A stretch of DNA of 64,000 bases, taken from NCBI GenBank assembly GCA_965221415.1, contig OZ244887.1, positions 868,001 through 932,000 of the forward strand, written 5' to 3'. The translations under genes and the position numbers were made by a program. Below are positions 56,801-62,800 of the stretch, piece after piece (position 1 is the first letter of the stretch; each line of letters starts with the position of its first letter). This DNA is from UBA8337 sp965221415 (lineage in GTDB: Bacteria > Pseudomonadota > Alphaproteobacteria > RS24). The notes below the pieces were generated by a model. The model made no database searches and was not told the origin of the DNA. It saw nothing but the letters and a program-made list of their open reading frames with translations.

Positions 56801-59800
56801 CGGCGGATATTAGGTGGAGCTTAAGCGGGGCAGACGCGGAATTGTTTGAAATTTCCATGACGGGCGAAATCACTTGGGGCTCAACGCCTGATTTCGAGAC
56901 TGATGGAGGCAGAAATTTCCACCTGACTGTCACAGCGACCGATGATGACAGCCTTTTCGACAGTGTTGAATTCGCCATCAGATTGCTCGATGATAGGAGC
57001 GAGACAGCCCCTGTTATCATGTACACCGTCGAGGACTTCACGGGGCAAAGAGACGTCAATGCCAATGGTGTGAATGCAGACGCAGGTACTTTCCATCACA
57101 CGGCGGTGTTTACACCAGATTCTTCCGAACGTGGTGGAACTATAAACACCGACGCTGTGGCCTATTTGCCCGATGGCACTGTCGTGGAGCTTCCAGATAC
57201 TTACATGACTGATGGTACCTCTGCTCATGTTTGGATTGAAAGCTCTGACGGTGGTACGACATGGGACTTGACGACCAACCCTTCTAGCTTCCCAGTAGAT
57301 GGCCGCACATTCTATGCTTTTGGGGAACATAATGGCGCAAGTGGTTTTGTCTATTCTGGTACGGCAGTTACGCAGGCTACGCCGCTTGTTGTTATGGCTG
57401 CCCCCACGGTTGCGATTGATTCAGTTGAAGGCCAAGGCGCGGTGGTTAGGCTTTCCGCCACAGACGAAACGGTGAACGGCCAGACTTGGGTCTTGAGCGG
57501 CGATGACATGGACTCATTTGAAATCGACTCCATGACGGGCGAAATCACTTGGGCGGCAACACCCGATTTCGAGACGACTGCCACCAAAGTGTTCAACATC
57601 ATCGCCACAGTGACCGATGATGGCGGCGAAGCGGACAGTGTTGACCTCACCGTCACATTGACCGACGATACGAGCGAGACAGCCCCCGTTATCATGTACA
57701 CCATCGAAGGCTTCACGGGGTGGAGGGGTGCCACTGTTAATGACCCCGCAGGTGAAACTTTCTACCACACGGCGACGTTTACGACCACTGGGACCTCTAC
57801 TGGGATAACCATCGACGACGATAACTCTGATATCTATTTGCCCGATGGTCGCGTCGACGATATTCAGGATGGACTTTATGCTGTCGATATCGGCGGTAGG
57901 GCCACTGGCACCCATGCCATTTGGCTTGAAGACCCTGATGGTGATGGGGTTTGGACAATGAACGATGAACGTGGGGTTTCGAGTTTCCCAAGCGATGGCA
58001 GCATATACCATAAGCTTGGGACATTTAATATTGCTACTAAGATTTTTGATCGGGATGATACGAAAATTATGAATGGGCCGATTACCATTATGGCTGACAC
58101 CACGATTGCGGTTGATGCAGCTGAGAACCAACTCGTGGTGGTTAGGCTTTCCGCCGCAGATGAAATGCCGAACGGCCAGACTTGGGTCTTGAGCGGCGAT
58201 GACATGGACTCATTTGTACTCACGGTCGACATGGACGGGAACGCTGTGATTACTTGGGCAGAAGTGCCTGATTTCGAGACGGCGACCACCACAGTGTTCG
58301 ACATCACCGCCACAGTGACCGATGATGGCGGCCTTTCCGACACAGTCGCCCTCACCGTCACATTGACCGATGATACGGCCGAGACAGCCTCTGTTATCAT
58401 GTACACCATCGAGGACTTCACGGGGCGTACAAATATTAATGTCAATGGTGTGGATAGCGATGATGGCGTTTTCCATATTTTCGGCGCGCTAAGCATTAGC
58501 GGCGACACCCTCACCATTGGCGACGGCGCGAAAGCCTATCTGCCCGATGGCAGCATCCTCGATATTAAGGCGGGATCGGTCACGCTCAATGGAGGATTTT
58601 TCTGGCTTGAAGACCCTGACGATGATGACGTTTGGACGGTGAACTCGGGCCTACCTCCAACAGCTCCAGATTATACTTTTGGGCGTTACAGTAGTAGTAG
58701 CCTTATCTGGTATGGTACTGCAGCTACCGAGGCGACGCCGCTTGATGTTGCGGCTGACACCACGCTTGCGGTTGATTCGCCTGAGAACCAAGACGTGGTG
58801 GTTACGCTTTTCGCCACAGATGAACCTTCCACCACAGATGAACCGCCGAATAGCCAGACTTGGACACTCAGTGGTGCGGATGAGGCATTATTTGAAATCG
58901 ACTCCATGACGGGCGCAATCACTTGGGAATCAACGCCTGATTTCGAGACGGCTGCTACCAAAGTGTTCAACATCATCGCCACAGTGACCGATGATGGCGG
59001 CGAATCGGACACACTCGCCCTCACCGTCACACTGACCGATGCCGCCGAACCTGTTATCGCCCACGATGGCACAGCGATTGCTGATGGCGCGGCGCTTGCG
59101 GTTGATTCGCCTGAGAACCAAGACGCGGTGGTTACGCTTTCCGCCACAGATGAAATGCCGAATGGCCTGACTTGGGGCTTGAGCGGCGATGACATGGACT
59201 CATTTGTACTCACGGTGGACATGGACGGGAACGCTGTGATTACGTGGGGCTCAACGCCTGATTATGAAGCCTTCGAGGATGATGCAGACAGAGAGTTCAG
59301 CCTGACCGTCACAGTGACAGATGATGACGGCCTTTTCGACAGTGTTGACCTCACCATCACATTGGACGATGTCGCAGGAGAACCTGTTGTCACCCGCACC
59401 GATAGCATAGATATTATTGGTGGCGAGACGATTGAGCTTGAGTTAGCTGAGAACCAAGACGAGGTGATTAGCTTTGCCGCGACCGATGATATGACAGCAG
59501 CAGAAGACCTTATTTGGACGCTGACGGGTGACAATGCCGACTTGTTTGAAGTCTCTGAGAGTGGGGTCGTGACGTGGCAAACCGCGCCCGATTACGAAGA
59601 CGCTATCTACATGACGGATGCAGACAGAGAGTTCAGCCTGACCGTCACAGCGACAGATGAAGACGACCTTTCCGACAGTGTTGACCTCACCGTCACAGTG
59701 ACCGATGTGTTCGAGACAGCCCCTGTTATCATTTACACCATCGCGGACTTCACGGGGCAAAGCGATGTCTTTGCCAATGGGGAAGATGCAACCGCAGGCA

Positions 59801-62800
59801 CTTTCCATCACACGGCGCGGTTTACGCCAGATAGTACGACTCTTGGCGGAACGATAAACACCGACGCTGTGGCCTATTTGCCCGATGGCAGTGCCGTGGC
59901 GCTTCCAGATACGTACACGACTGCTGGCGCCTCTGCTTATGTCTGGATTGACAGCCCTGACGGCGGTGAGACATGGGTGTTTGCTACCAATCCGTCTAGC
60001 TTCCCGTCTGATGGCCGCACATTCTATGCTTTTGGGGAACATAATGGCGCAGGTGGTTTTGTTTATTATGGCACTGCCGTTACCGAGGCTGCACCGCTCA
60101 CCATTGTGGCTGACACCACGCTTGCGGTGAATGCAGATGAGAACCAACTCGCGGTGATTACGCTTTCCGCCACAGATGAAACGGTGAATGGCCAGACTTG
60201 GGAACTCAGCGGCACGGATGAGGCGATGTTTGAAATCGATGAAGATACGGGCGAAATCACTTGGGCGGAGGTGCTTGATTTCGAGATGGCTGTCACCAAA
60301 GTGTTCAACATCATCGCCACAGCGACAGATGGTGGCGGCCTTTCCGACAGTGTTGACCTCACCGTCACATTGACCGATGACACGACCGAGACGGCCCCAG
60401 TTATCATGTACCCCATCGAGGACTTCACAGGGCAAAGAGATATCTTTGCCAATGGTGTCGATGACAGCGATGGCGTTTTCCATCACACGGCGATGATAGC
60501 GACGACGAGTACGACTGGTATGATAAGCATCAGCGAAGGGGCGCAAGCCTTTTTGCCCGATGGCAGTGCCGTGGCTATTCCGTCTGACGACTTCACTGTT
60601 CGCTTACGCGCTACCACTAGTTATCATGTTTGGCTTGAAGACCGCGATGACGATAACACATGGGAGATAATGTCGGGGGAGAGCCTGCCGACCGACACCG
60701 AAGTCTATGCTCTTGGGCAATATGAATTCGGTGCTGCTGGTGCGTCTGATACTTTCACCCCTGCGGGTACGACCGCTACGGATGCTTCGGTCATCATTGT
60801 GGCTGACACCACGCTTGCGATTAATTCACTTGAAGACCAAGATGGGGTTGTTGTGCTTTCCGCCACAGATGAAATGCCGAACGGCCAGACTTGGGTCTTG
60901 AGCGGCGATGACATGGACTCATTTGTACTCACGGTCGACATGGACGGGAACGCTGTGATTACTTGGGCGGAAGTGCTTGATTTCGCGACGGCGACCACCA
61001 AAGTGTTCAACATCATCGCCACCGTGACCGATGATGGCGGCGAATCGGACACACTCCCCATCACCGTCACACTGACCGATGACACGACCGAGACAGCCCC
61101 GGTTATCATGTACCCCATTGAGGACTTCGTGGGCTACACGAATGTCAATGTCAATGGTGTCGATGACACCGATGGCGTGTTCCATCACACGGCGGTGTTT
61201 ACCCCAGATTCTGCTACTGAGCTTGGGGGAAGCGTAAACAGCGACGCTGTAATCTATTTGCCCGATGGCACGAGTATAGAGATTCCAGATGATAATTACG
61301 TCACTTCTCAAGGGACTGAGTATGTCTGGCTTGAACAAGCAGTCGATGGGACTTGGGTATTCGGGACGGGTGTGAATAGACCAACACAGCCAGATGACGG
61401 CGTAATCTATGTTTTTGGAAGCAATGATGCTCCGGCTGCTTCTTTCAGCTATAACGGCGAATCCGCCACACAGCTTGAATTTGCGGCTGACACCACGCTT
61501 GCGGTTGATTCAGTTGAAGGCCAAGATGCGGTGATTACGCTTTCCGCCACAGATGAAATGCCGAACGGCCAGACTTGGGCCTTGAGCGGCGATGACATGG
61601 ACTCATTTGTACTCACGGTCGACATGGACGGGAACGCTGTGATTACGTGGGGCTCACCGCTTGATTTCGAGACGGCGACCACCACAGTGTTCAACATCAT
61701 CGCCACAGTGACCGATGATGGCGGCGAAGCGGACACAGTCGCCCTCACCGTCACATTGACCGATGATACGGGCGAGACAGCACCGATTATTACGCAAACA
61801 GGCATGACCACCGACACCATCAGTGACTTTACAGGGCAGCGGAATGTTAATGTCAATGGTAACAATGACAACGATGGCGTGTTCCATTATGAGGCACTAA
61901 CAGTAATGTATGTTGACACTGGTCGTCAGCTGCGCGATACCATATCAGTAGCAGAGGGTGCGCGTGCCTATTTGCCCGATGGCCGCATCGTCGATATTCC
62001 GTCGGCTACTATGGATAACCCATACACTGTTGAAACGCCCGGCAACTCTCTATTCTCTGACCTCTGGATTGAGCAAGCTAGCGATGGGACGTGGCAGTTG
62101 GGTTCGGGTGGGAACACGCCCGATGGTGGTTACTATCTTGGGAGATTTGATACCTTTTTGGGTAGTCTTGTTGCTCAAGGTGGCACCACCGTTAGCAACC
62201 ATGAGCTTGCCCATACATATCCAAGCCTTGCGTTTGAGTCAGCCGAGAACACCGACACCGACACTGCGATAACCACACTTGAGGCGACGGATGCATCGCC
62301 GAATGGCCTGACGTGGATGCTTGCGGGCGGCGATGACGTTGACCGGTTTGACATCGACAGCGACACGGGGGCGATTACGTGGAAGGTCGCGCCCGATTTC
62401 GAAACCCTTGAGAGCCATGACGGCGACAAAGTGTTCAGTTTCATGGTCTCAGTAGTCGATGATGGCGGGAACGTCGGCGACACGGAAGAAATCACCGTGA
62501 CACTGACCAATGAGTTTGAAAACACAATCGACGCAACCGTTGAACTCTTCACAGGACATATAAATGCGCCTCTCAATGGTGTCGATGACAGTGCTGGCAC
62601 TTTCCATTTTACGGGAAGAATTGGCGACAATGGGCAGAGTCTGCATGGGATACGCATCCGCAATGAGCAAGACGGCACTGAGCCGATGGTCTATTTGGAT
62701 GATGGCACCACCATCTCTATTCCGACGGGAGAGTTCCGTCTTATTGGTACACAAAGTAGCAACTATCCTCAGTATGTCTGGCTTGAGGAAGCTAGCAATG

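Noticed and set aside
59443..60546. Long minus-strand open frames (this one 367 codons; others at 42-1232, 17065-18129, 19306-20034)
   Set aside because: They lie wholly inside the plus-strand genes, recur wherever the same coding repeat recurs, show no ribosome site or family resemblance, and follow from the base bias of the coding strand.
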